Numbered from the stretch's first letter, positions 10,064-18,806 are shown. The stretch is DNA of 64,000 nt from CAYRGG01 sp964423745 (GCA_964423745.1 CAYRGG010000012.1:1-64000), one strand, 5' to 3'. The notes: generated from the letters alone by a model not told the origin. Translations and numbers: made by a program.

Positions 10064-10108
10064 CTGGCTACATTACTACGCTTATCGCTCAAAGAATCTA
10101 TTTATTAT

Positions 10109-10185
10109 GCCCCGATAGCTCAGATGGATAGAGCGATCGCCTCCTAAGCGGTAGGTCGCAGGTTCGAATCCTGCTCGGGGCACCA
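10109..10185 (+). tRNA. tRNA-Arg(CCT)
   Basis: Cloverleaf with acceptor GCCCCGA/TCGGGGC, anticodon loop CTCCTAA (anticodon CCT, reading AGG), T arm with GGTTCGAATCC and encoded CCA. Its 3' half (10148-10185) is repeated at 10361-10398, as expected of a former integration site. Confidence 0.95.
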
Positions 10186-10204
10186 TCTACCAAATGTTTC
10201 CCTT

Positions 10205-10338
10205 AGGACTTACGCAAAACCTACACACAAGCAGAACTTGCGTAGCTCATGAAAGAGGTGTCTACGGCCTGGATGGCCGTAGTCAAGCCTACAGGGAGGT
10301 ATTTACGGCGTCCTCTGGAATGAGCTACGTAAGTCCTG
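10205..10338 (+). repeat. Dispersed palindromic element, copy 1
   Basis: About 134 bp bounded by inverted ends AGGACTTACG (10205-10214) and CGTAAGTCCT (10329-10338). It contains the internal hairpin CGGCCTGGATGGCCG and the core GCCTACAGGGAGGTATT. The same core recurs near 21.5, 25.2 and 27.6 kb. This copy carries about 26 extra bases near its left end. It lies between the complete tRNA-Arg and its duplicated 3' half. There is no coding capacity, so it would be mobilised, if at all, by a transposase acting in trans. Confidence 0.85.
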
Positions 10339-10360
10339 TCCCTTTAAAGCACCCCTTAGA

Positions 10361-10398
10361 GCGGTAGGTCGCAGGTTCGAATCCTGCTCGGGGCACCA
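10361..10398 (+). pseudogene. Duplicated 3' half of tRNA-Arg(CCT)
   Basis: The 38 bases are identical to positions 10148-10185: the 3' strand of the anticodon stem, the T arm, the acceptor 3' strand and CCA. The 5' half is missing, so no functional tRNA can form. A perfect direct repeat of a tRNA 3' end 213 bp from the intact gene looks like an att site left by a tRNA-targeting integrative element that has since lost its interior. Confidence 0.9.
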
Positions 10399-10446
10399 CC
10401 CCTTTCCTACTAAATCACACTAAAAGCAAGCAAGAAATCTTCTGCT

Positions 10447-11028
10447 CTAGTAATCTGCAACCAGTTCAGCCACATTGAGTACTGCCTCGGGCAACGCGAG
10501 GGGCGCTAGTTGTCCCTCCCTGTAGCGCGTCATCTGCTGGTATTTTCCTGCTTGGGGATTTCTATAAACCTCTAAGCCCTGATTGGGTATATCCAATAGC
10601 CATGCCTCCATAATCCCATGACGTGCATATAGGGGTATTTTAACGTCCCGGTCATAGCGAACGGTGGAATCGGACACTTCGATTACTAAGAAGACATCTT
10701 CTGGTTGCGGATGAGCCTTTTCATAGTAGTCATCACGCCATTTGAGCAGCGCAATATCCGGTTGCGGTTCCGAGTGATACCCAAGGACGACAGGGTTCTG
10801 AGGGGCTATCATTACCTTGTTACCTAAATACTTGGAAAAAGTATGAACAAAGCGATTTACCTTTCCCCCGTGGGGACTACCTATGGGCGCCATCTCGACG
10901 ATCTCCCCTTCAATCAACTCAACCCGGGCATCCTCGGCCAATAAACCCACTTCACCCATTTTGTGATAATCCGCCACCGTCCAGCGATGCCGGGGGCGGG
11001 GTTTGTCTATGTCAATTTGTTTATGCAC
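10447..11028 (-). CDS. Uma2 family (DUF820) putative nuclease, copy 2
   Basis: Protein of about 193 residues in the Uma2/DUF820 restriction-endonuclease-like family. Visible: the N-terminal WTVADYHKMGEVGLLAEDARVELIEGEIVEMAPIGSPHG and the PD-(D/E)xK-like core EPQPDIALLKWR...VFLVIEVSDST, which carries the Asp and Glu-x-Ser pattern of the family. I choose the GTG at 11028 rather than the open frame to 11061, because GAGGTG lies 6 bp upstream and the same position is the start in the tandem copy. It lies 19 bp downstream of its near-identical paralogue and is probably co-transcribed. Biological role and target are unknown for this widespread family. Confidence 0.88.
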   Translation of the reverse strand: MHKQIDIDKPRPRHRWTVADYHKMGEVGLLAEDARVELIEGEIVEMAPIGSPHGGKVNRFVHTFSKYLGNKVMIAPQNPVVLGYHSEPQPDIALLKWRDDYYEKAHPQPEDVFLVIEVSDSTVRYDRDVKIPLYARHGIMEAWLLDIPNQGLEVYRNPQAGKYQQMTRYREGQLAPLALPEAVLNVAELVADY

Positions 11029-11047
11029 AGTGCCACCTCGTTTTAAC

Positions 11048-11635
11048 TTAGTAACCTGCAACTAGTTCAACCACATCGAGCATTGCCTCGGGCAGCGCGA
11101 GGGGCGCTAGTTGTCCCTCGGTGTAGCGCATCATCTGCTGGTACTTTCCTGCTTGAGGATTTCTATAAACCTCTAAGCCCCGATTGGGTATATCCAATAA
11201 CCATGCTTCCATAATCCCATGACGTGCATACAAGGGTATCTTAACGTCCCGGTCGTAGCGAACGGTGGAATCAGATACTTCAATCACCAAGAAGACATCT
11301 TCCGGTTGCGGATGGGCTTTTTCATAATAATCATCACGCCATTTAAGCAGTGCAATATCCGGTTGCGGTTCCGAGTGATTACCGAGAATAACGGGGTCTT
11401 GTGCGGCAACAATAGCTTTGCCACCTATTGAGCCATTAAACAAATGAATAAGCCGCTTAACTTTTCCCCCATGGGGACTACCTATGGGCGCCATCTCGAC
11501 GATCTCCCCCTCAATCAACTCAACCCGCGCATCTTCGGCCAGCAAACCCACCTCGCCCATCTTGTGATAATCCGCCACCGTCCAGCGATGCCGGGGGCGG
11601 GGTTTGTCTATGTCAACCTGCTGCTGCTTGTGCAT
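11048..11635 (-). CDS. Uma2 family (DUF820) putative nuclease, copy 1
   Basis: Paralogue of the downstream gene, about 195 residues, with the same core motifs (EDARVELIEGEIVEMAPIGS, EPQPDIALLKW, VFLVIEVSDSTVRYDRDVKI). The ATG at 11635 follows GAGGT by 6 bp; an in-frame ATG at 11659 lacks such a site. The copies are almost identical through the catalytic core but differ in a short block around residues 65-90 and at the N-terminus, suggesting a recent tandem duplication followed by local divergence or conversion. It sits next to the tRNA-Arg att-like scar, so it may be part of a former island. Confidence 0.88.
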   Translation of the reverse strand: MHKQQQVDIDKPRPRHRWTVADYHKMGEVGLLAEDARVELIEGEIVEMAPIGSPHGGKVKRLIHLFNGSIGGKAIVAAQDPVILGNHSEPQPDIALLKWRDDYYEKAHPQPEDVFLVIEVSDSTVRYDRDVKIPLYARHGIMEAWLLDIPNRGLEVYRNPQAGKYQQMMRYTEGQLAPLALPEAMLDVVELVAGY

Positions 11636-11751
11636 GACGTTACCTCGTTTTAGCTTCAATGCCCTTTTGTGCCTTTTGCACTTTTGCTTTACCGTTGTCT
11701 AATTTAACCTGTGTTAAGCAAAGTATGCATGATTTTTAAGAGGAGAAAATA

Positions 11752-13377
11752 ATGCGATTTATCCCAGGCGTTACCCACGTTATCCGCACCATCATCGCTA
11801 GCGTACTGGGAATACTGCTCGTGGGATCGCCTGCCTGGGCCGAAGGGCCTCCTTACCTGCGGTTGCCGTTACAAGCGCCCGTCCCCACCCTGGACCCAGG
11901 GTTAGCTCAAGATGCGGTTTCCGTAGAGGTAATCGAGCAGTTATTCTTGGGGTTGACCGACTATGACCCACAGACTTATGACGTGGTGCCGGAATTGGCG
12001 CAAAGCTGGAGCAGCAGCGATAACGGCACCGTTTATACTTTTGTGCTACGTGAAAATGTGACTTGGAGCGACGGCAAACCGGTAACAGCTCAGGATATCG
12101 AATATGCCTTAAAGCGCAATATCGCGCCAAAAACGGGATCGCCTTATGCCTATATGCTGTATATCATCGATAATGCCGAGGCCATCAACAAAGGTGAACT
12201 GGATCCCGATAAGTTGGGCGTAAAAGCGCTGGATGCTAAAACTATTCAATTTCAGTTGACGACCCCAGCCAATTTTTTCCCAGCCCTGGCGAGTCTTTGG
12301 GTTTATCGTCCGCTGCGCCAGGATGTCATCGAGGAGCACGGTCCCCGTTGGACGGATCCTGACCACATCATCACCAATGGTTCTTATCGGCTTACCCAAT
12401 GGCGCAAGGGGGATCGTTTAATTTTAAAAGAAAACCCTGCCTATACTTTAGGGCCGGTAGCCATCCCCGCCATACATTATTATATTGTTCCGGAAAGCTC
12501 CACAGCGCTGGCCATGTATGAAAACGATGAACTGGATGTGTTATCCAATGACTATGTTTCCATACCCACCCCAGATTTGGTGCGCATTCAAGGGGATCCC
12601 GAGCTGAGTCAGGAATTCACTATTCAACCTTCTCTGTGTACCTATTTCATCGCCTTTAACAACCGTAAGCCGCCCATGGATAACCCGCTGGTGCGCAAAG
12701 CCATCACCGCCGCCATCGACCGCAAAGCCATTGCTGAACGGGTGTTAAGAAACGGCTGGCAACCGGCGCAAACCTTTGTGGCACCGAAAATCTTTGGCAG
12801 CGTTGCGGATGATGCCAGCATCGGCATCCCGTTTGATCCCGCGCAAGCTAAGCGCTGGCTGGCGCAAGCGGGTTATCCCGAGGGCAAAGGCTTTCCGGCA
12901 GTGACCTATATGTATAACACCGCCGAACACCACGCTGTCATCGCCCAGGCCATCCAGGCGAGCTTAAAGCGTCATCTGGGGATCAACATCAAGCTAGCCA
13001 ATCAGGAATGGAAGGTGTTTATGCAAACTCGCGAATCTCCCAATGCGCCCCATATGATGCGCCATGCCTGGTGCGCCGATTATATGGATGCGCATAACTG
13101 GCTTTATGAGCTGTTTCACCCTACCCATTCAAGAAATGAGATTAAATGGAATAACCGTGAATTCGCTGAAGTGGTGGAAAAAGCCATGCAAAGCCAAGAC
13201 GCCGAAAAACGAAAACAGCTTTATAAACGCGCCGAAACGATTTTGAACTCCGAAGAAACCGCCATAGCCACCCTGTTCTACTACGCCGACCCCCATCTTG
13301 TGAAAAGCCGCGTGAAAACTTGGGCAAAGATGCCCCTGGGAGGTAATCATCTACGTGATTGGCAACTGTCTCGTTAA
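11752..13377 (+). CDS. oppA: Oligopeptide ABC transporter substrate-binding protein
   Basis: Periplasmic binding protein of 541 residues, family SBP_bac_5. The signal peptide ends near AWA-EG (about residue 30), followed by PTLDPGLAQDAVSVEVIEQLF, DYDPQTYDVVPELAQSW and VTWSDGKPVTAQDIEYALKR, all diagnostic of OppA/DppA proteins. It has no lipobox cysteine, so it should be soluble, as in E. coli OppA. AGGAG lies just upstream of the ATG. It delivers peptides to the OppBCDF permease encoded 0.9 kb downstream on the same strand; an opposite-strand exoD gene lies between them, so the two parts probably have separate promoters. Confidence 0.94.
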   Translation: MRFIPGVTHVIRTIIASVLGILLVGSPAWAEGPPYLRLPLQAPVPTLDPGLAQDAVSVEVIEQLFLGLTDYDPQTYDVVPELAQSWSSSDNGTVYTFVLRENVTWSDGKPVTAQDIEYALKRNIAPKTGSPYAYMLYIIDNAEAINKGELDPDKLGVKALDAKTIQFQLTTPANFFPALASLWVYRPLRQDVIEEHGPRWTDPDHIITNGSYRLTQWRKGDRLILKENPAYTLGPVAIPAIHYYIVPESSTALAMYENDELDVLSNDYVSIPTPDLVRIQGDPELSQEFTIQPSLCTYFIAFNNRKPPMDNPLVRKAITAAIDRKAIAERVLRNGWQPAQTFVAPKIFGSVADDASIGIPFDPAQAKRWLAQAGYPEGKGFPAVTYMYNTAEHHAVIAQAIQASLKRHLGINIKLANQEWKVFMQTRESPNAPHMMRHAWCADYMDAHNWLYELFHPTHSRNEIKWNNREFAEVVEKAMQSQDAEKRKQLYKRAETILNSEETAIATLFYYADPHLVKSRVKTWAKMPLGGNHLRDWQLSR

Positions 13378-13404
13378 AAACCAAGCCAGACAGCGGAAAC
13401 TTTT

Positions 13405-13443
13405 AGGCGTTATAGGGTCCTTTGGACGAGCTACGTAAGTCCT
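13405..13443 (+). repeat. Remnant of the dispersed palindromic element
   Basis: The stretch ending in GAGCTACGTAAGTCCT (13428-13443) matches the right end of element copy 1. The preceding GGCGTTATAGGGTCC is a degraded form of its GGCGTCC core. The left half is gone. It lies between oppA and exoD and may mark a past rearrangement there. Confidence 0.6.
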
Positions 13444-13446
13444 GAC

Positions 13447-14067
13447 TTATAAAGTTTGGCGAATTAAATTAATTCCGCCCTTTACCGCTTCGTATCCGAA
13501 AATCAAGATAAAGAGTGATAGCGTTAATCCCATCAAACAAACGATTATTCCCACTAAACTGATTACGCCATCATCATCTAATAAACCAAAACCCGTGATA
13601 AAAACACCAATGGCGGGTAATGTATTAGTGCCTGGAATAGGAATCATCATGGACATCGCCATCAATGCGATGGCGCAGCCAATCACTGCCCGTCCTACAA
13701 AGCTCGTACAAACCACAGTTAGTCGCGGACGCGAAATCAATTCAATTTTTCGCAACCACGACAATCCAGCCCGAATAAAACCCTGCACTTTTTCTTTAGG
13801 GATTTGATGATTTAACCATTTCTTGGGAAACCAGGGACGTTGGCGGCCGATGATCAGTTGAACGGCTAAAATCAGCAATAAAATCCCAAATGGAGTCGAG
13901 TAACCGGGGGCTGGAACAGGCAACGCTGAGGGTAAAGCTAAAAGCACAAATAAAAACCCAAAAACCCGCTCGCCGGCTAAATCTAAAACACTTGCGAGAG
14001 AAACTTGGTCGGCACACTCTTCGGACAAGAAATGACGTTGCAGTTCAACAGAGAGTTTAGCTGGCAT
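13447..14067 (-). CDS. ExoD family membrane protein
   Basis: Integral membrane protein of 206 residues. The N-terminal SLASVLDLAGERVFGFLFVLLALPSALPVPAPGYSTPFGILLLILAVQLIIGR and the later MIPIPGTNTLPAIGVFITGFGLLDDDGV are the two conserved blocks of the ExoD (exopolysaccharide synthesis) family, each a pair of hydrophobic helices with a Pro-rich turn. Family members affect exopolysaccharide production or alkali tolerance, but the mechanism is not known. It is transcribed opposite to the opp genes and separates oppA from oppB, so it looks inserted. Distinct hydrophobic segments total about four. Confidence 0.88.
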   Translation of the reverse strand: MPAKLSVELQRHFLSEECADQVSLASVLDLAGERVFGFLFVLLALPSALPVPAPGYSTPFGILLLILAVQLIIGRQRPWFPKKWLNHQIPKEKVQGFIRAGLSWLRKIELISRPRLTVVCTSFVGRAVIGCAIALMAMSMMIPIPGTNTLPAIGVFITGFGLLDDDGVISLVGIIVCLMGLTLSLFILIFGYEAVKGGINLIRQTL

Positions 14068-14238
14068 CCCGCATACCCTTTTTGAATATAGATTGTTTTG
14101 TGCTTGACACTTTTTTTTACAAAAAAATCAGTGAGAAATAAACTTTGCGTAACTAAGCATAAGGTGACATGAATACGTCTAACGATTTGTGATCGAGATT
14201 ATAATAATCTTTTTCTTTTCCCCAGATTTTAATTTGCC

Positions 14239-15156
14239 ATGCTGACCTTTATCACCCGCCGTTTGCTGAGCACTTTTTTAACGCTGCTGTTATTGATCAC
14301 ATTACTCTTTTTTTTACTGCGCACCCTGCCAGGTGGCCCTTTTGATATGGAACGAACGCTGGCGCCGGTGGTGAAAATTAATTTAGAAGCCAAATATAAT
14401 CTCGACAAACCCCTTTGGGTGCAATACTTGAGCTATATGGGCAATGTCCTGCAAGGTGATTTGGGGCCATCCTACACTAACCCTGGACGCAGCGTACAAG
14501 AAATCATTGCCGCTAAACTGCCGCCATCCGCTGAGCTGGGGTTTTGGTCGTTGTTGCTGGCCATTGCAGTGGGCCTGCCATTGGGTGTGCTGGCTGCCTA
14601 CTATCACAATACCGTTATCGACTATAGCGCCAGTTTTCTCGCCATCCTGGGACGCAGCATTCCCAATATGGCCCTCGGACCTTTATTAATTTTGTTATTC
14701 GGGTTGACCTTGCAATGGCTGCCCGTGGCCCGTTGGGGAACCTGGGATGCGCGGGTTTTACCGGTGCTTACCTTGGGATTATCCTCCAGTGCGGTGATTG
14801 CCCGCCTTACCCGAGCGAGTATGCTGCAGATTATCCAGGAACCTTTTATACTAACCGCGCGGGCCAAAGGATTGTCAGAAAGCAAAGTCATCTTTAAACA
14901 TGCTTTGCGGAATGCATTGATTCCCGTGCTGAGTATTATTGGACCCATCTTCGCGGTGTTAATTACCGGCACCTTGGTGGTGGAGCAGATCTTTGCCATC
15001 CCCGGTCTGGGTAGCGAGTTTGTCAAGAGCATCAATAACCGTGATTATCCATTAATCATGGGTATCACGCTTTTGTTTGGCTTTGTCTTAATCGTCGCCA
15101 ACAGCCTTGTGGATATCGGCTATGCCCTCATCGATCCTCGCATTCGGTTGAGCTAG
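14239..15156 (+). CDS. oppB: Oligopeptide ABC transporter permease OppB
   Basis: Inner-membrane permease of 305 residues. The N-terminal MLTFITRRLLSTFLTLL and LRTLPGGPFDMERTL are typical of OppB/DppB. The cytoplasmic EAA loop that docks the ATPases is seen as LTARAKGLSESKVIFKHALRNALIPVLS. Six membrane helices can be counted. It starts the oppBCDF cluster, in which oppC follows after 6 bp. The upstream 170 bp between exoD and oppB is AT-rich and should hold divergent promoters. Confidence 0.94.
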   Translation: MLTFITRRLLSTFLTLLLLITLLFFLLRTLPGGPFDMERTLAPVVKINLEAKYNLDKPLWVQYLSYMGNVLQGDLGPSYTNPGRSVQEIIAAKLPPSAELGFWSLLLAIAVGLPLGVLAAYYHNTVIDYSASFLAILGRSIPNMALGPLLILLFGLTLQWLPVARWGTWDARVLPVLTLGLSSSAVIARLTRASMLQIIQEPFILTARAKGLSESKVIFKHALRNALIPVLSIIGPIFAVLITGTLVVEQIFAIPGLGSEFVKSINNRDYPLIMGITLLFGFVLIVANSLVDIGYALIDPRIRLS

Positions 15157-15162
15157 CAGGCT

Positions 15163-16122
15163 ATGGGAATAGACAACCCTATGAACGGCGATCATGACAA
15201 GCTTCTTAATCCAAGTGAAAGCCTCGCTCGGCAAACCCTACGACAATTTTTAAAAAACAGATTGGCGGTGGCCAGCGCCATCTTTTTGCTTTTTATGGTG
15301 CTGGGCGCTTTATGTGCACCGGTTATTGCGCCAAAACACTATGCCGAAGAGGATATCTTCGCCACCTACTTGCCCCCTGGTGATGAGTTTATCTTGGGGT
15401 CGGATTTTCTCGGCCGGGATGTGCTGAGCCGGGTGCTCTATGGGGCGCGGGTATCTTTGGCGGTGGCCTTTATTGCCGCGCTGATGAGTTTTTTGATAGG
15501 TCTTAGCTACGGGATGATAGCGGGATATCTAGGCGGCAAGATGGATGAATGGATGATGCGTTTTGTGGATCTCGTCTATGCATTGCCGAGCTTGGTGCTG
15601 ATTATTCTGATTATGGTGTATTTCCGTTCCGGCGATCCCAACGAATTGACCGGTTTACGGGCAGCCCTCTATCACACCGATGCCGCCTTGGGTGGACTGC
15701 TGACCATTTTTCTCGGCATCGCCCTAACCTCCTGGATTACCATGGCCCGGATCGCCCGGGGTGAGGTATTGGCTCTAAAACAGCGAGCGTTTATCGAAAA
15801 TGCCGTGGCTCAGGGTATCCGTCGGCGACGTATTATCCGCAAACACCTGTTACCCAATATACTCGGTCCTTGCTTGGTGGCGGAATCCTTGGCGATTCCC
15901 GATTATATTCTCATTGAAGCTTTTTTGAGCTTTATCGGCATTGGGGTAAACCCGCCCATGCCCAGTTGGGGCGCTATGATTGCCGAAGCCACCGAGGCCC
16001 TGCGCTCTTACCCGCATTTGCTGTTTGCGCCGGTGACCGCTATGGTGTTGACGGTATTAGCCTTTAACTTTGTCGGCGACGGCCTGCGGGACGCCCTCGA
16101 TCCCAAGCTGGCGACGTCATAA
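15163..16122 (+). CDS. oppC: Oligopeptide ABC transporter permease OppC
   Basis: Second permease, 319 residues. The N-terminal RQTLRQFLKNRLAVASAIFLLFMVLGALCAPVIAP, FILGSDFLGRDVLSRVLYGARVSL and the EAA loop IENAVAQGIRRRRIIRKHLLPNILGP are classic OppC/DppC features. It pairs with OppB to form the channel. An alternative start lies at residue 6 (MNGDHDKLL). The stop is followed by the oppD ATG after 7 bp, indicating tight coupling. Confidence 0.94.
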   Translation: MGIDNPMNGDHDKLLNPSESLARQTLRQFLKNRLAVASAIFLLFMVLGALCAPVIAPKHYAEEDIFATYLPPGDEFILGSDFLGRDVLSRVLYGARVSLAVAFIAALMSFLIGLSYGMIAGYLGGKMDEWMMRFVDLVYALPSLVLIILIMVYFRSGDPNELTGLRAALYHTDAALGGLLTIFLGIALTSWITMARIARGEVLALKQRAFIENAVAQGIRRRRIIRKHLLPNILGPCLVAESLAIPDYILIEAFLSFIGIGVNPPMPSWGAMIAEATEALRSYPHLLFAPVTAMVLTVLAFNFVGDGLRDALDPKLATS

Positions 16123-16129
16123 TCAGGTC

Positions 16130-17125
16130 ATGGCTGGGCAATCCTCTTTATCATCCACTAACGCCCTGCTGGCTATCCAGGGTTTGCAGGTTGCGTTTTC
16201 CCTGCGCCAAGGCAGCTTATCCGTCATCCGTCACCTAGACTTGCAAGTGTATCCCGGCGAAACCTTAGGGTTGGTGGGTGAAAGCGGTTGTGGCAAAAGC
16301 CTAACGGGGCTTGCGGTGCTGGGACTTATCCCTAAGCCGGGACGCATCGTAGGGGGTAGAATTTTATTTCAGGGCAAAGATTTAGTGACCTTGAGCAATC
16401 GGCAGATGCGTCAAGTGCGCGGCAAACATATCGCAATGATCTTTCAAGATCCTATGACGGCGCTCAACCCTGTCTATACCATCGGTAATCAGCTTATTGA
16501 GACGCTCACTTTGCATCACCCACTGACCCAGCGTGAGGCCCATGAGCAGGCGCTATTCTGGCTCAATGAAGTGGGTTTGCCAGAGCCGCGTCACCAGCTC
16601 AAACGCTATCCCCATGAACTCAGTGGCGGTCAACGGCAACGGGTGATGATCGCCATGGCCTTGAGCAGCGAGCCCGACCTGCTCATCGCTGATGAACCCA
16701 CCACGGCGTTGGATGTCACCATTCAAGCCCAAATCATCGATCTACTGATGGAACTGCAAGAGAAATATCGGATCAGTATTTTGCTTATCACCCACGATCT
16801 GGGAATCGTTGCAGAAACTGCCCAACGAGTCGCTGTCATGTACGCCGGTGATATCGTCGAAACGAGTTCTGTAAAGACCCTGTTCGACGCCAGCAAGCAT
16901 CCCTATACTCGTGGTCTGCTGGCGGCTAGACTACCTTTACAAGGCGCTCTGACCTCTGCAGAGCGGTTAGTTCAAATTCCAGGGCAAGTGCCGAGCTTCA
17001 CCGCTTTGCCAGCAGGTTGCCCTTTTCAAAACCGTTGCACGCGGGTGACAGAGATCTGTCAGCAGGTGTATCCACCCATGACTGGGGTCGGTAATCACAG
17101 CTGGCGCTGTTATAACGCGGACTGA
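16130..17125 (+). CDS. oppD: Oligopeptide ABC transporter ATPase OppD
   Basis: ABC ATPase of about 331 residues. I use the ATG at 16130, since the longer frame would run into oppC. Walker A GESGCGKS, Q-loop FQDPMTALNP, signature LSGGQRQRV, Walker B LLIADEPTTALD and H-loop LITHD are all intact. The C-terminal oligopeptide/dipeptide domain has the Cys pattern GCPFQNRCTRVTEIC that binds an iron-sulfur cluster in some family members. It works with OppF as a heterodimer that powers peptide import. Confidence 0.95.
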   Translation: MAGQSSLSSTNALLAIQGLQVAFSLRQGSLSVIRHLDLQVYPGETLGLVGESGCGKSLTGLAVLGLIPKPGRIVGGRILFQGKDLVTLSNRQMRQVRGKHIAMIFQDPMTALNPVYTIGNQLIETLTLHHPLTQREAHEQALFWLNEVGLPEPRHQLKRYPHELSGGQRQRVMIAMALSSEPDLLIADEPTTALDVTIQAQIIDLLMELQEKYRISILLITHDLGIVAETAQRVAVMYAGDIVETSSVKTLFDASKHPYTRGLLAARLPLQGALTSAERLVQIPGQVPSFTALPAGCPFQNRCTRVTEICQQVYPPMTGVGNHSWRCYNAD

Positions 17126-17132
17126 CTAAAGT

Positions 17133-18110
17133 ATGAAACCACTTTTGGAAATTCGCAATTTAAAAACTTACTTTCCCATCCGTGCGGGTTTCTGGCAGCG
17201 GGTAGTCGACCATATGCGGGCAGTGGATAACGTCAGCTTGGATCTTTATCCAGAGGAAACCCTAGGTCTAGTTGGGGAAAGCGGCTGTGGTAAATCGACT
17301 CTAGCGCGTACCTTGATGCAGCTTATTCCGCCGACGGCGGGTAACGTGCGCTTCACTGGACTGAATTTAAACCAGCTGCCGCCACGGCAACTCATCAAAG
17401 CTCGCCTGAAGATGCAGATGGTGTTTCAAAACCCTTTGGCGTCCCTTAATCCGCGGATGACGGTGGAGGAAATTATCACCGACGCCCTTATTAATCACCG
17501 TTTGTTGAACAAAGCCCAGGCTCGGCAAAAGGCTGCTCAACTACTCGATGCCTGCGGTCTAGCGCGAGCGTCCCTAAGGCGCTTTCCCCACGCCTTTTCC
17601 GGAGGACAATGTCAGCGTATCGCCATCGCCCGTGCATTGGCCCTTGATCCGAAGCTGGTGATCTGCGATGAACCGGTAGCGGCGTTAGACGTGTCGGTTC
17701 AAGCACAGATTTTGAATTTACTTAAAGATTTACAACAGGAACAGGGAATCGCCTATCTCTTTATCAGCCACGATATGGGAGTAATACGCTTTATGGCCCA
17801 GCGGATCGCCGTTATGTATCTGGGCCGCATCGTCGAGTTGACGGATAATAACAGCCTATTCAGGCAACCGAAGCATCCCTACACCAAGGCATTGCTAGCG
17901 GCCATTCCAGCCGTCCATCCTGACCTAAAAAAGCGCAACCCAGGGGTCAGCGGTGATGCGCCTGATCTTAAAGAGGTACAGGCAGGTTGCGCCTTTGCCA
18001 ACCGCTGTCCTAGCGCTGTAGAAGCCTGCCGTCAAAATGCGCCGCTGCTACAGGAAATCCAAGCCGGACATTGGGTAGCGTGTAGTCGGGTGCAAGGGAG
18101 AGAGATATAA
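17133..18110 (+). CDS. oppF: Oligopeptide ABC transporter ATPase OppF
   Basis: ABC ATPase of 325 residues, the partner of OppD, 7 bp downstream. Walker A GESGCGKST, Q-loop FQNPLASLNPRMT, signature FSGGQCQRI, Walker B LVICDEPVAALDVS and H-loop FISHD are present. The signature helix reads SGGQC rather than the common SGGQR, a mild change. The C-terminal GCAFANRCPSAVEAC is the Cys-containing oligopeptide/dipeptide transporter domain. It is the last gene of the cluster. Confidence 0.95.
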   Translation: MKPLLEIRNLKTYFPIRAGFWQRVVDHMRAVDNVSLDLYPEETLGLVGESGCGKSTLARTLMQLIPPTAGNVRFTGLNLNQLPPRQLIKARLKMQMVFQNPLASLNPRMTVEEIITDALINHRLLNKAQARQKAAQLLDACGLARASLRRFPHAFSGGQCQRIAIARALALDPKLVICDEPVAALDVSVQAQILNLLKDLQQEQGIAYLFISHDMGVIRFMAQRIAVMYLGRIVELTDNNSLFRQPKHPYTKALLAAIPAVHPDLKKRNPGVSGDAPDLKEVQAGCAFANRCPSAVEACRQNAPLLQEIQAGHWVACSRVQGREI

Positions 18111-18156
18111 GTTGGGTTTGTTTTGCTAATAAGAGATTTATAGGTCAATGGTGGAT

Positions 18157-18561
18157 TCATTCAGAAAGATAAGCGCTTAAGGCAACTGCTGTTTTGGGAA
18201 AATATCTAAGAATTTTCTTGTCTGATGTGATTAGTTTAATGTTTAAGTGTTGAGCTAAAGCAACAAATTCACAGTCATAAGCAGAGCAATTGCTTGACTC
18301 CACAAGCCCTATGATTTGAGTTGAGGCGACTTTATATTCACTATCAGCCAATAATGCTTCTGCTTGCTGCAGAATGAATAAAATGTCATGGAGTGTTAAT
18401 AGCTTTTTACGGAGATAAAGGCTAAGAACATTTCTAAACTCACTCAACCATAAACTTGGCGCTGTCCAGTCTGGGTCTTTAACCAGTAACTCCTCAGCTT
18501 GCTGGGACCATTCACCGTGGATATACAGGTAAGCAATAATATTGGTGTCAACAACAATCAT
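18157..18561 (-). CDS. VapC/FitB-type PIN-domain toxin
   Basis: PIN-domain ribonuclease of 134 residues. The acidic metal-binding residues are visible: D5 in IVVDTNIIAY, E41 in SEFRNVL, D96 in SAYDCEFVALA and D114 in ITSDKKIL. PIN toxins of type II toxin-antitoxin systems cleave tRNA or other RNAs. The ATG overlaps the end of the antitoxin gene by 4 bp (18558-18561), the usual coupling that keeps antitoxin in excess. All four acids are intact, so it appears functional. Confidence 0.92.
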   Translation of the reverse strand: MIVVDTNIIAYLYIHGEWSQQAEELLVKDPDWTAPSLWLSEFRNVLSLYLRKKLLTLHDILFILQQAEALLADSEYKVASTQIIGLVESSNCSAYDCEFVALAQHLNIKLITSDKKILRYFPKTAVALSAYLSE

Positions 18562-18806
18562 GGTCTACCAGCATTTTTTGCCTCATTGAGCTGTTCATCA
18601 GTAAATTTATGTGCAGCCGTTTTCGCTCGTAGTTGACGAGCAACCTTAAGATGATCAGCTACATCAATTTTATAAGTATTGAGTGAACGTTCAACACAAT
18701 AAAGTACTTCACTGTTCAAGCTACGGTGATGCAGGCGAGCAGCTTCTTTGAGTTTTTCATAAAGAGCATTAGGAATCTTTTTCAAGGTGATGGTGGGCAT
18801 CAACAT
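18558..18806 (-). CDS. FitA/VapB-type ribbon-helix-helix antitoxin
   Basis: Antitoxin of 82 residues. The N-terminal ITLKKIPNALYEKLKEAARLHHRSLNSEVLYCVERSL is an Arc/FitA-like ribbon-helix-helix DNA-binding domain; the charged C-terminal half (KVARQLRAKTAAHKFTDEQL) should bind and block the PIN toxin encoded immediately downstream. A second start at residue 3 (ATG at 18800) is possible; neither has a strong ribosome-binding site. The complex normally represses its own promoter, which should lie in the gap above 18806. Confidence 0.9.
   Translation of the reverse strand: MLMPTITLKKIPNALYEKLKEAARLHHRSLNSEVLYCVERSLNTYKIDVADHLKVARQLRAKTAAHKFTDEQLNEAKNAGRP

Noticed and set aside
10109..11635. Complete genomic island at tRNA-Arg
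   Set aside because: Only an att-like repeat is present; no integrase or cargo between the repeats.
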